DNA of 64,000 nt from Onchocerca volvulus (lineage: Eukaryota; Nematoda; Chromadorea; Rhabditida; Onchocercidae), in assembly GCA_000499405.2 (NCBI GenBank), contig HG738140.1:4362008-4426007 (forward strand). Reading direction: 5' to 3'. Shown in pieces: positions 26,501-37,272 of the stretch; position 1 is the stretch's first letter, and the number at the start of each line of letters is the position of its first letter. The notes under the pieces are model-generated. The model saw nothing but the letters and a program-made list of their open reading frames with translations, was not told the origin of the DNA and did not search any database. The position numbers were made by a program, and so were the translations under genes.

Positions 26501-29500
26501 AGAGAGAAAAATGATATTTGAAAAATGAAATAAAAATTTGAAGGACAAAATTTGTCTTGGAAAAATTGAAATCTTACTTTTTTTCTACTAAAAAAAAAAT
26601 GATTTTAGGGACTTAAATATAATTTCAAATTTGCAAAATTGTTAATGCATGTTTGCATATGCATACATTTTATGCAAAAAATTGATTTTTTAATATCAAA
26701 CTTTGAAATTTTTGATACGGTAATGATTATTGTAAATTTACGCATGAGTAGAGTATGAAAAAATTAATTGCAATATTTTTCATGTACTGTAAAAATACTG
26801 TAATATTTCATGGTGTATAATTTTTCTTCATTAAAACTTAAAATTGCTAAAATTTATTTACATACTCAATTTAATATTGTACATAAAATATTTATTAAGT
26901 TATTCATTTTATATGTAAAGTAATCGAATAATGCTAATTTCATTTATAAAATTAAATAAGATTAAATATATTTTCAATAAAATAGGCTGGTCTTTTTTTT
27001 AAATGAATATATGAATAATTGAATTAATATATGAATTATTAATTAAATTGTGAATTAAATTTGTGAATTAATATATGAGTTATGCATTTCTTGTTAATTG
27101 CAAAGAAAATTAAGTGAAATTTATATGAAATTTTATCAGTAGTAAATTTGTACACAAGAAACAAAAAAAAAAAGTAGTAGTAGAACATCAACAGGAATAA
27201 TGATAAAAATATCATCAGCATTTGGGTCAAAGGTCAAATGAGATAAATCATGATGCAATTTCTCACATTAAGACATTAATGAAGTCATAAAAGAAGGCAA
27301 AATGAAAAAGAAAAAATGGGAAGCAATAATACTATTATTGCTAATTTGCAATAAATTTCCGAAAAAAGGTTCCATTTTGTCAAGCGGTATTTGCTTTGTT
27401 TTTCCAACAATTTTTATTATTTCGAATTGAAAAACCTAAATTGCATAATTAATTAATGAGTTAATCGCTTAATTTTGTCTTTCATTTAGTTAACATTTAC
27501 CGATCATCCTAAATTTGTCAATTATAAATTACTAAATTTATTACATTTTTTTTTTTTTTGATATAAATTTAAAAATAAAAAAAAGAAACCTTCGAATTCT
27601 CATTTATTTTTTCCAATATATATATTTCTTTTAATAAAATATAATTCTTCTTTTTTTCAAAATCTTCTTTATAATTTGTTTATTTTTATTTCTATAATAT
27701 ATATTTGAAATAATTTAATTTAATTTTTTTTTTATATGAATATATACATCAAAAGATAACAAGTGAGGAAGAGAGAGAGAGATAGAGAAATAAAATACGT
27801 ATAAAATTGATCAAATTTAATTTAATTTTTTTTCGTAAGAATATATGAAAAGATGAAAAAAAAAGGAGAAAAAGGGAGGGAAAAATGAAATTTCAATTTA
27901 ATTTTTTTCAAGTCAAAAATTTCCGATACATATATATTTGAATAATTAGATCAAATATATATTTTAGAAATTAAAATAAATGAATAAAAAGAAAATTTTT
28001 TTTCCATTGGCAATAAAAGAATGATTATTTTTATTCGTCTTCTTCTTCGTTTCTCCCGGGAAACAGTATATCATTGGTTGGGATAATATTAGTTTTTAAA
28101 ATTGCTAAATTTTATTTGATATTAACAAATCAAATTCACCGAATATTACGCATTTTTTCTCTCTCTCTTTCCCTCTTTCTTCTCTCTCTCTCTTTTATCA
28201 CTGAAATTAATATGAAACAACAAATTTCCTCTGAAATTTAATATAAAACAAGCAAATATGTAAGTAATTAGAATGAAATGGATCGTTTTTATTGCAGATA
28301 AAGATCCATTGATAATTATTGATAAAATTCATTGATAATTACTGATAAAATTTTTTTTTTTTTTATTTTTTAAGTTCCACATAAATTTTGGGATAATTTT
28401 GCGTTTTTTTCTAGTGTTTATTTCACACATAAAATAAACGATAAATAATTTGGGAATTCCGGGAATCCCGATTAATTATTTCAGAAATTATGAATAGATA
28501 CCAAAAGTGGAAGTGATCCTAATTTGAAAAATTCCGGAATTTTGAAGATTTATTCCAGAAATTATGAGAAGCGAAATTTTGAAATGATTATTCTGTAAAT
28601 CATAAATGAATAAAACAACGAGTAATTCATGATTTGGTAAAATTCGGAATCCTAAATGATTATTTTATAAAAAATCTTGAAATTTCAAATTCTGATCGCT
28701 TGACTTAAATGTGAAATATGACTCGAAAACCATATCGAATACTGGAATTGTAAAATTCAAAAACAAGAAATCCAATTATATGATGTTTTGGAAAAATACC
28801 AATAATTCGAACTTGAAACTATTCCAAAACAAAAAAAACAAAATTAAATTAGAGTATAATATAAATTTCCTGTAAATTTTGTTTTTTTATTTATTAAAAT
28901 TTTAAAAATTTTCAAAATTTTTTTATTGACAATTCAACGAACTCGAAATTATGAATATTAAGAATTTTTTTTTGCTAAAATTTAATTTGTAAATTTTCGA
29001 AATTATTTTATTGGAAAATTTAAACAAATTGAAAATAAATGTATTTGATATGATTTTAATGAAATCAAATTTTGTTGATTTTATCTTTAACGAGAGAAAT
29101 TTAATTATTCAATTTAAAATTTTTGATTAAGTTAAATTGAAAGCAATAAAAATAGACTTTATGCCATCAGAACTATTGCTATCCATAAATTGCCATCAAA
29201 TTTTGGTGACCATAGCCTTTTCTCATTATTATTTGTCACTTTTGTAAATTTCCCATGAGTAATCGAAAATCATTCATTCGAAATCATTTACGACTTTCTA
29301 TTAATTTTAGAACTTCGTTTTAACAGCTTGATATTATGCGAAAAGTTGTTGTTAATTTGAGAAATTTCAAATTTATCATGAAATTTCTTAATTTAATCGA
29401 ATAATAAAAATAGCACAATTAAAAGAATTATAAATGTTTTGAATGGAATAGATGTTTGATTTCATGTGATATTTTGAATTTAAAGAAAATTAGATGTATG

Positions 29501-31816
29501 ATTATGCAGTAAATAGGTTTTTAATTATATGATATCATGAATTATCGAAAATTAAAAAAAAAATTGAAATAGATGTACAATTACTGAGATATAATTGAAT
29601 TTAAATGAAATTATCAAAAATTAAAAAAAAATTGTAATCAAAAATTAAAATAGATGCATGATTATTGAGGTATTTTGAAGTGAAATGAATTTATCAAGAA
29701 TTAAAAAAAAAAAAAATTGAAATTATTGATTAGATTTATTACATGGAATTTATTGCAAGTTCAATGTGTTGTAAATTTATTGCAAAATTTTTAAATTATT
29801 TCCAAAAATAATCATTTTAAATATTGTAAAACACTAATTGAATAGTTCAATATAACGAATTTAGTATAAGTTATTAATTAATGCTAATTAATATTTGTAA
29901 TTTTATTGATAAATTCGTAATTTTATCACAAATTTTACGAATAATAAATGTCCTGCATATCTTTTGCAATTATTTACATTTAAATGAACGAAATGAATAA
30001 TTAGACCGTCAATTATTGCATTCTGATTTTGCCATGCAATTAAGTCTTGAATTTCGCATACATTAAGCAGGATCTATTCCTTATTGGGTGAGCTTTTACT
30101 AGACAAGCAAATGTTACTCATAATTAATAAAAAGATAGCGTGATTAGAGGTAAAATATAGAGCAATATTTGATTTGCATAATTCCTGAACAAAAAATTTT
30201 TATTGTTCAATTAAAATTTGTCGAAAATTTAGGCCAAATAATTTTGTTTAGATCTGAGAGAATTTTACAAATGGCGGTATCTTCTTTTTGGAATTTTATT
30301 TGTATAGATAATTAAATTTTCTGTCCCACTTTCCCGCATTTTCTTTATTTCTCAACAATTCTGTCCTATTTGCTGATCTATTTTAAATGGATATCAAAAA
30401 TGCAAATTACCGGAAATGATATTGGAAATGCAAATTAAGTAATTTCTTTTGTCGCACCGAATCTCTCGTTTTCTTCTTTCCCCGCTTTTTCCCATTGAAT
30501 TTTCCCGATTCAAAGAAATTGGCGAAAGAAATGAAAAATAATTTTAATAAATTGCATCGAATGAATAAATGGATTATTGCATTCTCTCATAAATAACAGA
30601 AAGAGAAATTGAAATTTGAAAAAAAAAAAAAGATTTCAAAATTAGTTTTAAAAAAAAGGAATGAAATAATCGAAAATATATTTTTATTCATTTCGATTCT
30701 CTCAATGATAGTATCATCGATTTGATCACTTTTAATTTTTGAGAAATTCATTTTATCAATTTTATCAATGCAAATATATTAATTCAATAATATTCTTATA
30801 AAAATTATGATTAACCTATTTTTATTTACCATTTATATATGTTTCTTCAACTAACGTTAATAAATCAATGAATATTTTAACTTTCAATTATAATATCAAA
30901 AAAAAAAAAAAAAAAATTTTGCTAAAGATGAAGCTTTTTGTAAGAAATTATTTAAAATGAGTTCTTTTTTTTGTTTTCAATATATTCTTTAATTAAAAAA
31001 TTATTCTTTTATTATAAATTTAAATTATCCATTCATCTTCCTTCTTTTTCGATTTTTCCTGTAAATTTTACAACAAAATCACAACAAGCAATTTATGATA
31101 ACTAACTAATAAAAGGTTACTTTTTCATCGAATTCAATATATTTTATTAGGAAAAGGAGAAAAAAAAAAGGAGAACATTTCAAATTTTTTAAAATCAAAT
31201 TTTCTAAGATTATTTATTTTCTATAACTTATTGGTTTGCATGTATCTAACAAAAACATTTTTATCAAGCTTGAATCTATTTTTTTTAAATTTTACATCTT
31301 TTTATTTAATTTCTTACTTCTTCTACCGAATTTCAACATCCGGTAAGAAATGCATTTATTTTCCATTCATCAATGTTTTATACGATCTTAAAAAGAGAAT
31401 AAAAAATTGAGTTTCAAATTTTTTTAATTTTTGAATTAAAATTTGCAAGATTTTGTTTTTTTTTACACTATTTACATTTTACATCTTTTTATTTGTTTAT
31501 TTACTTTTCATCGTATTTAAAAAATAAATAAACAAATAAAATATGCAAAATAAAGTAATCTCGAAAATTGATGATTGACGAGATTTTTTTTTTTTGTCGT
31601 CATTTTTGGAAATCGTAAAAATTAACATATGCAATGTCACATCATTCAATATGTCGAAAATATTAGGGCCATTGTAAATCTTCAATATTTGGATTACTGT
31701 CACGATAAACAAAATATGCACGTAGACAAACAACAAACTTTTTTTGGAATGGATCATTTGTTTTTGGTGTCATTTTTATGATTGATTAAGCGTAAATGAT
31801 AGATATTTTATTGTGC

Positions 31817-31853
<37 letters not shown>

Positions 31854-34800
31854 AATCATATCTTTTCAATGAAATTAATTGATAATTTGAGGGATAAATT
31901 AATTGATTGCTTAAAATAAAATTTTTGATTTTACTGGATGTTATCATTTGAAATTGATAAATAACTGAGTGAAGATAAATTAATTATTTAATCTATTGAT
32001 TAAAGTGATTTTTGAAAATTATCATTCGAAAAGTAACAAACACATGAAACGTATGCAAGTATTAGTTTTCTTTAGCAATTTTTAGTTTTTTTTTTTTTTT
32101 TTTTTTTTGTCACTTTATCGGTTTTCAATTTTCACTATCAGTTTCTTGGCAGTTTTTTTATCAGTTTGTTATCAACTTTCTTCTGAAAGTCAAGAAATTT
32201 CCCGTTTTTTCCTTAACAGTGATTATGAGTTAGCGTTATGATATTGTTATCAATTTAAGGAGGTATATTTGTTGGGAGCAAAATTGTATCTTTTCAATGG
32301 AATTAATTGACGATTTGAACGATAAATTCTTTTTCATATTAATAAAAAAATTTAGGTTTTATTACCGAGCATTAAGACATACGTGAGTTTTTATAAATTT
32401 TTTTCTAAAAATCAAAAAGTTGCATTTTTAGTGATAATATTTATTATTTGTTGAAAATGAAAGAATGAATCGATATATTTGATGGAAACTTGCATTTAAT
32501 TATGATTATGATAGATATCGATTGATATTATTTATGATTTAATGATAATTACTGATGAAATTATCTTTTGAGCTATAGTATTGTTAGAACGAAATGACAA
32601 GAAAATAAAGATTAAATGATACCATATCATAATTATCTATTATTATCGATTTCATGAAATAGTCCAATTACGACCCATTGGTTTCATTACAGTGATTGAT
32701 AATAGGAATGATTGTAAATGTTAAACGGAAACGTTATGATAATTACATTACTGATAATATATGTTATCATTATCACCGGACAATGAAGAGCATTGATAAG
32801 TTTGCAAAATTTATTCATTTTTAGAATTGCAAACTGATGAAGATGGTAATCCAATTTGCTTACTTTGTAATGAAAAATTGGGATCTGAACATGAGTGGAT
32901 TGAACATATTGAATTGGAAAAAGCTAAACTTATCAAAAATATTGCTAGGTAATTGTAATCTTTTATTTCCAATTATAATTAATTACTTCGGTAATTATAT
33001 TAAATTACAATTTTCATGTCAAATATTTGAAATTTTTCAGTTTAAAAGATTATAAAATATCATCGGATAATTTATTACTATCACCAATATCTGAACAATG
33101 TCGACATAAACGTGAATACGAATTACTACGTATTCGATCAAATCAACAAAAAAGGCTTGAGTGTAAGATTTTGATATTTTGATAAAATTTTCAACTCATA
33201 TTTGTACATTAATCATAATAAAACCATGATTTTTATGATAAAATGATAAACTGATAAGTGATAAATTTACGATTTAATGTAAAGTTTTGTGGTAAAAGAT
33301 CATGATTTCAATAAAAAAAAAAAAAAAAAAATTATATCACTCCAAAATAAACACTTGAAAGATTGAGAATTTTTTTTTTAAATTACGACAATTTTTCATT
33401 ATTACGATAAATTACGATAATTTTTTAAATTATAATAATTTGAAAATATCTTATAATTGCGAATTGCTAAAATTCTCTTTACTGAATAATTTAGTGAATT
33501 AAATTAACCTGAAAATTCGATAATGATAAATTTCAAATTTCATTTTCGCAAAAAATTTTGAAGTGAAAAATCGCGGATTTCGAGAAGATTCTAATAGCCA
33601 GTTAAATCGTCCAACAATTAGTAGCAATACCTGTCCTAATTCAAGACAGGTATTGCTAACTGATGGAAATGTGAAAAAAGATGAATGTGATGAGCAATTA
33701 CCTGGAAATAGTAATTTCTGTCGATTTTGTGAGGTTAGTCATTTTTATCTTTCTTTCCTTTTTTTTTTCATATATTGAATTTAAATTTTTAATTTTTTTA
33801 ATTAAAAAAATAATTTGAAAAAATTAATTCAAAGGTAGAATTGTAGTTTATGTTTGAGTTAGTCAACAAATTTTTAATTCGAATTCAAAGTCTAATTTTA
33901 ATAGCATTTTCAAATTTATGCCTTAAATCAAATGATACAAAAAAAAAAAAGAAGGGGAAAAGTTATTCGATAACTTAAAATATTTTCGTTTGCTTTTTTT
34001 TTTTTCACAATAAAATTAAATATATTTACCTATTTGTTTTTCTAGTGAATTAATAAATTTAAATTTTTGATTTGCTTAAATTTCATTTAAATTTTTGATT
34101 TTGCATTATTTCAAAAAATTTTCCTCAGAATTTCCGGAATTTTTTTATTTTTTAAATTATTAGAATTAATAGTTTTCATAACATATAAAATTGATTAAAA
34201 ATCATTGAAATTAAATGATTTTTTAAATTTAGGCAAAGAAAGTTTTTTCTTTTTTTTTAATTATTGCAATTATTTGAAATGAAATAGTCTTTTTTTATTT
34301 TTTCTAAATTGAAAAAAATGGACGAAGTAAAATTCAATTACTAATATATGATGTATTTTATTGCTTTTTTTATTTGAAAAGCTGTAAAATAGAAATAAAA
34401 ACTGGTACCATAAACATTTAGCTATACTGTAATAAGTAAAGAAATTAATACTAAAACTTGTTGATATTTGAATTTTTCATTATGACAAATTTTATACTAA
34501 TATATATTCTAATATCTATTACACAATCTTTTTTTTTAGCATAAAGTTATTTTTTTTCGGATTTTATTTAATTTTTGATTTTTGATTTTTCTCAGTAAGT
34601 TTACCACAATATTTGGTTTTTGATTTTTTCAAAAAGTTTTCCACAGTAAAACAAACAAAAAAAGAACATTTTTCTTTTTTTTTCAACTAGATATTTAATA
34701 ATTTATTGTCAATGAATAAATTATTGTATAAAAGTTGACATTAGAACAATGTACAAGTTAAAATATATTATGGAAATTTTGTTTTTTTCTAATAGCAAAA

Positions 34801-36361
34801 CAAAAATGACTATTAATTTTTTGAAAATAATACTGTATTTTTTTTTTTATAATCCATACTTTTTTAGCCTTTATGACTGACATTTTTTCCTTTTTTCAAA
34901 TTATTTTGCAAAATATTTGAAATTATTTATGCTAAAATTTTCAGTAAAAATTATTTTCATTAAATTTAGCAAAAATCGATCAAATTAAAATTTTTTAAGA
35001 AAGACGGATAAATTAAGTTGTTTGGAATGATTGAAAATTTGAAATTAGAAAAATCATTTTCATAAATTAGAGGAAATTTACGAATTTTTATATTCTTGTC
35101 CAAAATTTGTCATCTAATGATGTAATTTAGAAACAAGGTATAGGGATGACAGAAAAGATTTTAATATTTTCTTTCAGTTTTGTTTATTGATAAAAATCTT
35201 ATCAGCAGCAAAAGACATTTCATTTGTTAATGCCGCTTATCAGTAAGCAATCAGTTCTATTAATTGATAAATCATCGAATGTTTGATTTAATTCGGATCA
35301 TTTTTTTTTTTTTTTTTTTTTTAGCGTCATCATGAATATTTGATTATCAGTAGCAGTTTTGATCATCCTCGTTGTCATGATTGCTTCCAAAAATTACGCA
35401 CACAAACTGGCGTACTACCAATTTCCGTAAGTTTAATAATTATAATAATTTGAAATAATTATTATCAATTGATTAATTAGTCCTTCAAGTGATTTAAGCA
35501 GTGATAAATACATAAAAGCTTCATTTCTATCTTCATCATAAGGCAAAAAGAAATAATACGATTGTTGTAATTGCTTGATGAATTGATAATGATAAAAGAT
35601 AGATATGTAAATGATATAAATGGGAATTAAATAATTTTTAACACTAATTTTGTTGTTTTATAATGAATTAACAATGATAAAAATCGATTAATAACATAAA
35701 TAAAATGAGAAAAATACTATAAATTACTAATTGGAACCATCATTTTCATTTGTTGATTTGAATATTAGTTGATAATTTTTCCCTTATTACTCTTTTTTTT
35801 TTTTTTTTGATTTTATTTTCTTGTAATTATTTCTTGTATTGATACTGTAAACTAGTGCCCTAATTAGTATCGTACCGTTTTCGTGATATTTTTATTATAA
35901 TAGACCAGTTTAACGAAATAAACTTTTCAATAAACTCTTTGTTTATCCATTTTTCTTTTTGCCGTGTATTTCAGATAACTTCACCGATTTCGCTTGCTAA
36001 TACTGTAATTAGTACCGTACTACTTTTGTTACGATAAACCAATTTGATACAGTAATTTAGTAGATGAAATATTTATCCATTTTTTCTTGGCGCGTACTTT
36101 AGATAACTTTACCAGTTTTGTATTTCAATACTGTTAAGAGATACTGTAATAGTACCGTACCGCTTCTATTATAATAAAATGATTTATCAAGAAACTATTC
36201 TGTTTATTTAATTTTTTTTCTTCCTAACATTATTTTTTTTTTTTCAGATAACTTCACCGGTAGATTGTTGTAGTCCAAGTGAAAATTTAAGCGATGGTAC
36301 AATCGATCCACATTCACCATTATCGTTGGTTGTTGAGCAAAAACGTTCAAGGACCGAATAA
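8427..36361 (+). CDS. RNF220-like zinc-binding protein, 7 exons, 338 aa
   Basis: Exons: 8417-8751 (ATG at 8427), 11456-11515, 32825-32948, 33041-33162, 33564-33733, 35325-35426, 36248-36361. Phases match at all six junctions and total 1017 nt with stop. Residues 1-108 are Ser/Gly-, Ala- and Gln/His-rich. Residues 137-160 read NPICLLC, then a His at 156 in a WIEHIELE context. Residues around 190-210 read YELLRIRSNQQKRL. From family knowledge, this pairing of a CxxC...H element with a basic RxRxNxQxRL element resembles the central region of vertebrate RNF220. C263-x2-C266 and C284-x2-C287, split between exons 5 and 6, form a possible zinc ribbon. The RING that ends RNF220 is absent. A nuclear cofactor role is inference; the orthologue assignment is tentative, while the gene model itself is well supported. 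Confidence 0.8.
9175..9500. repeat. degenerate tandem repeat rich in CAA/GTA triplets
   Basis: Four diverged copies of a unit of roughly 80-120 bp. Each contains agcatttac or a variant, an ACAACAATAA-type tract and a gtagtag tract (copies start near 9183, 9266, 9389 and 9464). Confidence 0.6.
9536..9833. repeat. 23-bp minisatellite
   Basis: About 12 copies of a 23-bp unit, tactacaataactaatgttt plus ttc. The last four to five copies (9738-9833) are nearly identical, while the upstream copies are diverged and contain indels, so the array appears to be growing or homogenising at its 3' end. Confidence 0.85.
11456..11515 (+). CDS. RNF220-like gene, exon 2
   Basis: A 60-nt exon between tttatttcag and AGAA|gtaag. 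It continues the frame exactly and encodes ELSPSVSDGRTSSHVDSP, a Ser/Pro-rich linker likely to be phosphorylated. Its GC content is clearly above the flanking introns. Confidence 0.85.
12016..12050. promoter_or_regulatory. cluster of TTACGT / CACGTA motifs
   Basis: Three TTACGT motifs and one CACGTA lie within 35 bp. These resemble half-sites bound by bZIP or bHLH factors. Function is inferred only from motif density. Confidence 0.25.
13747..13895. repeat. 31-bp minisatellite
   Basis: About five copies of a 31-bp unit whose conserved core is acgtgcaaattgacaga followed by an atattca segment. The three downstream copies keep the acgtgcaaattga core exactly or with one change; the two upstream ones are diverged. 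Confidence 0.8.
15161..15184. repeat. (TGCA)6 microsatellite
   Basis: Six perfect copies of the self-complementary tetranucleotide TGCA, flanked by further imperfect cat/gca motifs. Being palindromic, it can form a hairpin on either strand. Confidence 0.85.
16660..17330. repeat. diverged tandem repeat next to a GC-richer island
   Basis: At least five diverged copies of an 80-95 bp unit start near 16671, 16981, 17048, 17127 and 17212, each with aaattc or aaattg, a taatttt segment and a taccatatttt-like segment followed by gtgatg/gtggtgcca. The stretch 16730-16960 between the first two copies is richer in GC and includes two copies of a cggagggaaa motif. It may be a decayed mobile element. Confidence 0.5.
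20491..20519. repeat. poly(A) run of 29
   Basis: An uninterrupted 29-base A run. Similar long A/T runs occur at 31820-31848 and 32089-32108. A retro-element tail is possible, but no element body is recognisable upstream. Confidence 0.7.
22198..22220. promoter_or_regulatory. CACGTG-containing cassette, copy 1
   Basis: Contains CACGTGTTACGTGTTAC followed by GTGCCAAT. CACGTG is the canonical E-box/G-box bound by bHLH factors. The same 17-bp string recurs at 22564-22580, and the homology extends into the following ataag segment. Confidence 0.4.
22557..22583. promoter_or_regulatory. CACGTG-containing cassette, copy 2
   Basis: Reads TGACGTGGCACGTG followed by TTACGTGTTAC. It shares 17 identical bases with the copy at 22199-22215, inside otherwise unrelated AT-rich intron DNA. 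The added TGACGTGG half resembles a bZIP site. Confidence 0.4.
23425..23437 (+). promoter_or_regulatory. DR1-like nuclear receptor element (AGGTCG x2)
   Basis: Two AGGTCG half-sites in direct orientation separated by one base, inside a GC-richer island (about 23.2-23.5 kb) that also holds a tgattacgtca motif and a CACCTG E-box. The DR1 arrangement is typical of RXR/HNF4-type nuclear receptors, a family greatly expanded in nematodes. Occupancy is inference. Confidence 0.3.
27224..27236 (+). promoter_or_regulatory. consensus DR1 element (GGGTCA A AGGTCA)
   Basis: GGGTCA and AGGTCA in direct repeat with a single A spacer, a near-perfect HNF4/RXR DR1 site, followed by AAATG. It stands out in an AT-rich surround with almost no other GGTCA motifs. 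Confidence 0.4.
28445..28690. repeat. diverged repeat with ggaattccgg motif
   Basis: Three diverged copies of an approximately 80-bp unit combining a ggaatt/ccggaatt motif with tatttcagaaattatgaat or similar (near 28451, 28530 and 28640). Too decayed to classify. Confidence 0.45.
29430..29725. repeat. diverged 75-95 bp tandem repeat
   Basis: Three to four copies combining an atagatgtatgattat-like segment with a later aatttatcaaaaattaaa segment and an A run. The spacing varies because of the homopolymers. Confidence 0.5.
32825..32948 (+). CDS. RNF220-like gene, exon 3 (CxxC...H element)
   Basis: Acceptor ttttag, donor CTAG|gtaatt, phases 1 and 2. Encodes residues 129-169 with C140-x2-C143 and H156. 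The spacing and the acidic/hydrophobic context match the PICxxC...EH element of RNF220-family proteins. It lies 21.3 kb downstream of exon 2 yet joins it in phase. Confidence 0.85.
33041..33162 (+). CDS. RNF220-like gene, exon 4
   Basis: Acceptor aatttttcag, donor GAGT|gtaag. Encodes residues 170-210, ending in a basic amphipathic segment (YELLRIRSNQQKRL) that resembles the conserved RVRANRQTRL segment of RNF220. The intron before it is only 92 nt. Confidence 0.85.
33564..33733 (+). CDS. RNF220-like gene, exon 5
   Basis: The acceptor is unusual for this gene (attttgaag, no pyrimidine directly before the AG), but it is the only one that restores the frame from exon 4. Donor GAG|gttagt. Encodes residues 211-267: a polar, Asn/Ser-rich stretch, then NFCRFCE, the first half of a CxxC pair. 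Confidence 0.75.
33734..35324 (+). other. intron 5 of the RNF220-like gene (1.6 kb)
   Basis: AT-rich intron with repeated aaatttttgatttt segments around 34055-34630 and no coding-like frame. Ends in a 22-base T tract followed by agC at the exon 6 acceptor. Confidence 0.7.
35325..35426 (+). CDS. RNF220-like gene, exon 6
   Basis: 102 nt, 34 codons, acceptor after a T tract (ttttag), donor TCC|gtaag. Encodes RHHEYLIISSSF followed by a second CxxC (CHDC). With exon 5 it gives CxxC-x17-CxxC, a zinc-ribbon-like spacing. Confidence 0.8.
35837..36260. repeat. 130-145 bp tandem array that includes the exon 7 acceptor
   Basis: Three consecutive units, each starting near an atactgta...agtaccgta segment, passing through tttatcca-like sequence and a T tract, and ending in an AG followed by ATAACTTCACC or ATAACTTTACC. 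The AG/ATAACTT junctions are at 35974/35975, 36102/36103 and 36247/36248; only the last is the exon 7 start supported by the long downstream frame. A fourth partial start unit (aatactgtaaactattaat) lies at about 36480 in the 3' flank. Confidence 0.75.
36248..36361 (+). CDS. RNF220-like gene, last exon 7
   Basis: Acceptor ttttttcag; encodes 37 residues beginning ITSPVDCCSPSENL and ending EQKRSRTE, then TAA. Ser/Pro-rich with a short basic tail. The acceptor and first dozen bases are repeated twice in the preceding intron (35971-35987 and 36099-36115). Confidence 0.85.
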   Translation: MTSPVDCCSPSENLSDGTIDPHSPLSLVVEQKRSRTE

Positions 36362-36370
36362 ATATTGATA

Positions 36371-36376
36371 AATAAA
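36371..36376 (+). terminator. candidate poly(A) signal, RNF220-like gene
   Basis: AATAAA begins 10 nt after the TAA stop. A second AATAAA lies at 36591-36596 in a more usual position for a 3' UTR of about 250 nt. The latter may be the functional one. Confidence 0.4.
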
Positions 36377-36804
36377 AATATTAATTGATAATTTTTCTCT
36401 TTCACTATTTGTTGTTTTTCGCATTTTTTTAAAATTTAATTTTTTTTTTTTTTTTTTTTAATATAATTATTTCATCTGTTAATACTGTAAACTATTAATA
36501 CCGTATCACTTCTCTTACTATTATCCTTATCATCAATATTATTATTATACTATCATTACTATTATTATGTATTACTACAATTGGGGGATAAATAAAAACT
36601 GTGTTTCGTCCAATTTAGCTGAAAAAAAATTTTTTTTAATCCAAAATTTTAATCTACGGATGAAAATTTTTGTAACTTATCAATTATTAAATCATTTTCA
36701 ATTTTTTTCTTTTTTTTTGGCTTATAAATATTTTAAATGAATGATAATATCGTTATCACATATAATATCATTTGTCAAATTAAAAACAAAATAACACATC
36801 CCTT

Positions 36805-36810
36805 TTTATT
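36805..36810 (-). terminator. candidate poly(A) signal, myosin gene
   Basis: AATAAA on the minus strand, about 247 nt past the myosin stop codon. It is the first perfect AATAAA downstream and gives a plausible 3' UTR length for a nematode muscle gene. Confidence 0.4.
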
Positions 36811-37056
36811 CTTTTTAACTCTATTTGCCATCATATTAAGAAAAGAAAAAAAAACATATACAATGATAATATGATAATTATTAATTGAGGAAGAAAAAAA
36901 ATGTGATCGATTATAAGAGAAACTATGTATCAAATTAAAAGTAAATGGATCAAACTTCTGATAAGAAATAATCATTCTTTCTGTATTTTCGTACATTTAA
37001 AAAAGAAACAAAAAAAAAAAAGAAAAAAAAAAGAAAAAAGAATTTCAACATTTAAT

Positions 37057-37272
37057 CTAATAGTCGGAAATTCGATTACGAGATGCTGAACGAAGTACGG
37101 TAGAGGAACGAGTTGTTTGTAATCCGGAACCCGGTCCAACCGACATCGCTGATCGGCTCATTGAACGCATTTTTGTGACGGATGTTTCGGCATTATCAGC
37201 CCGTTCTTCGGCATCTTCCAATTGATGTTGAATTTGTCGATATTTTTGCAAATTTAAATTTGCCAATTCTTC
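37057..37272 (-). CDS. myosin exon 16, end of rod and tailpiece (residues 1905-1975)
   Basis: Acceptor ttttgcag; ends with TAG at 37057-37059. [20 protein letters not shown] finishes the coiled coil; from about 1940 the chain is a non-helical Ser/Arg-rich tailpiece ([15 protein letters not shown] to RNRISDY) of the UNC-54 kind, where thick-filament phosphorylation is known in nematodes. Confidence 0.95.
   Translation of the reverse strand, partial: EELANLNLQKYRQIQHQLEDAEERADNAETSVTKMRSMSRSAMSVGPGSGLQTTRSSTVLRSASRNRISDY

Larger units (their letters stand above)
11516..32824 (+). other. giant intron 2 of the RNF220-like gene (21.3 kb)
   Basis: The two flanking exons join in phase, so this is intron sequence. 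It is mostly AT-rich with many poly(A)/(T) runs. GC-richer islands without convincing open frames lie near 12.85-13.1, 16.6-16.95, 17.65-17.72, 18.0-18.07, 22.04-22.22, 23.2-23.5 and 27.2 kb; these are candidate regulatory DNA or decayed elements. I saw no nested gene. Confidence 0.65.
36362..37056. other. convergent intergenic spacer
   Basis: The two neighbouring genes end toward each other 695 bp apart. The spacer holds both 3' UTRs, T and A tracts, a short ATT/ATC run at about 36525-36580, and poly(A) signals for both strands. No further gene is visible. Confidence 0.7.
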
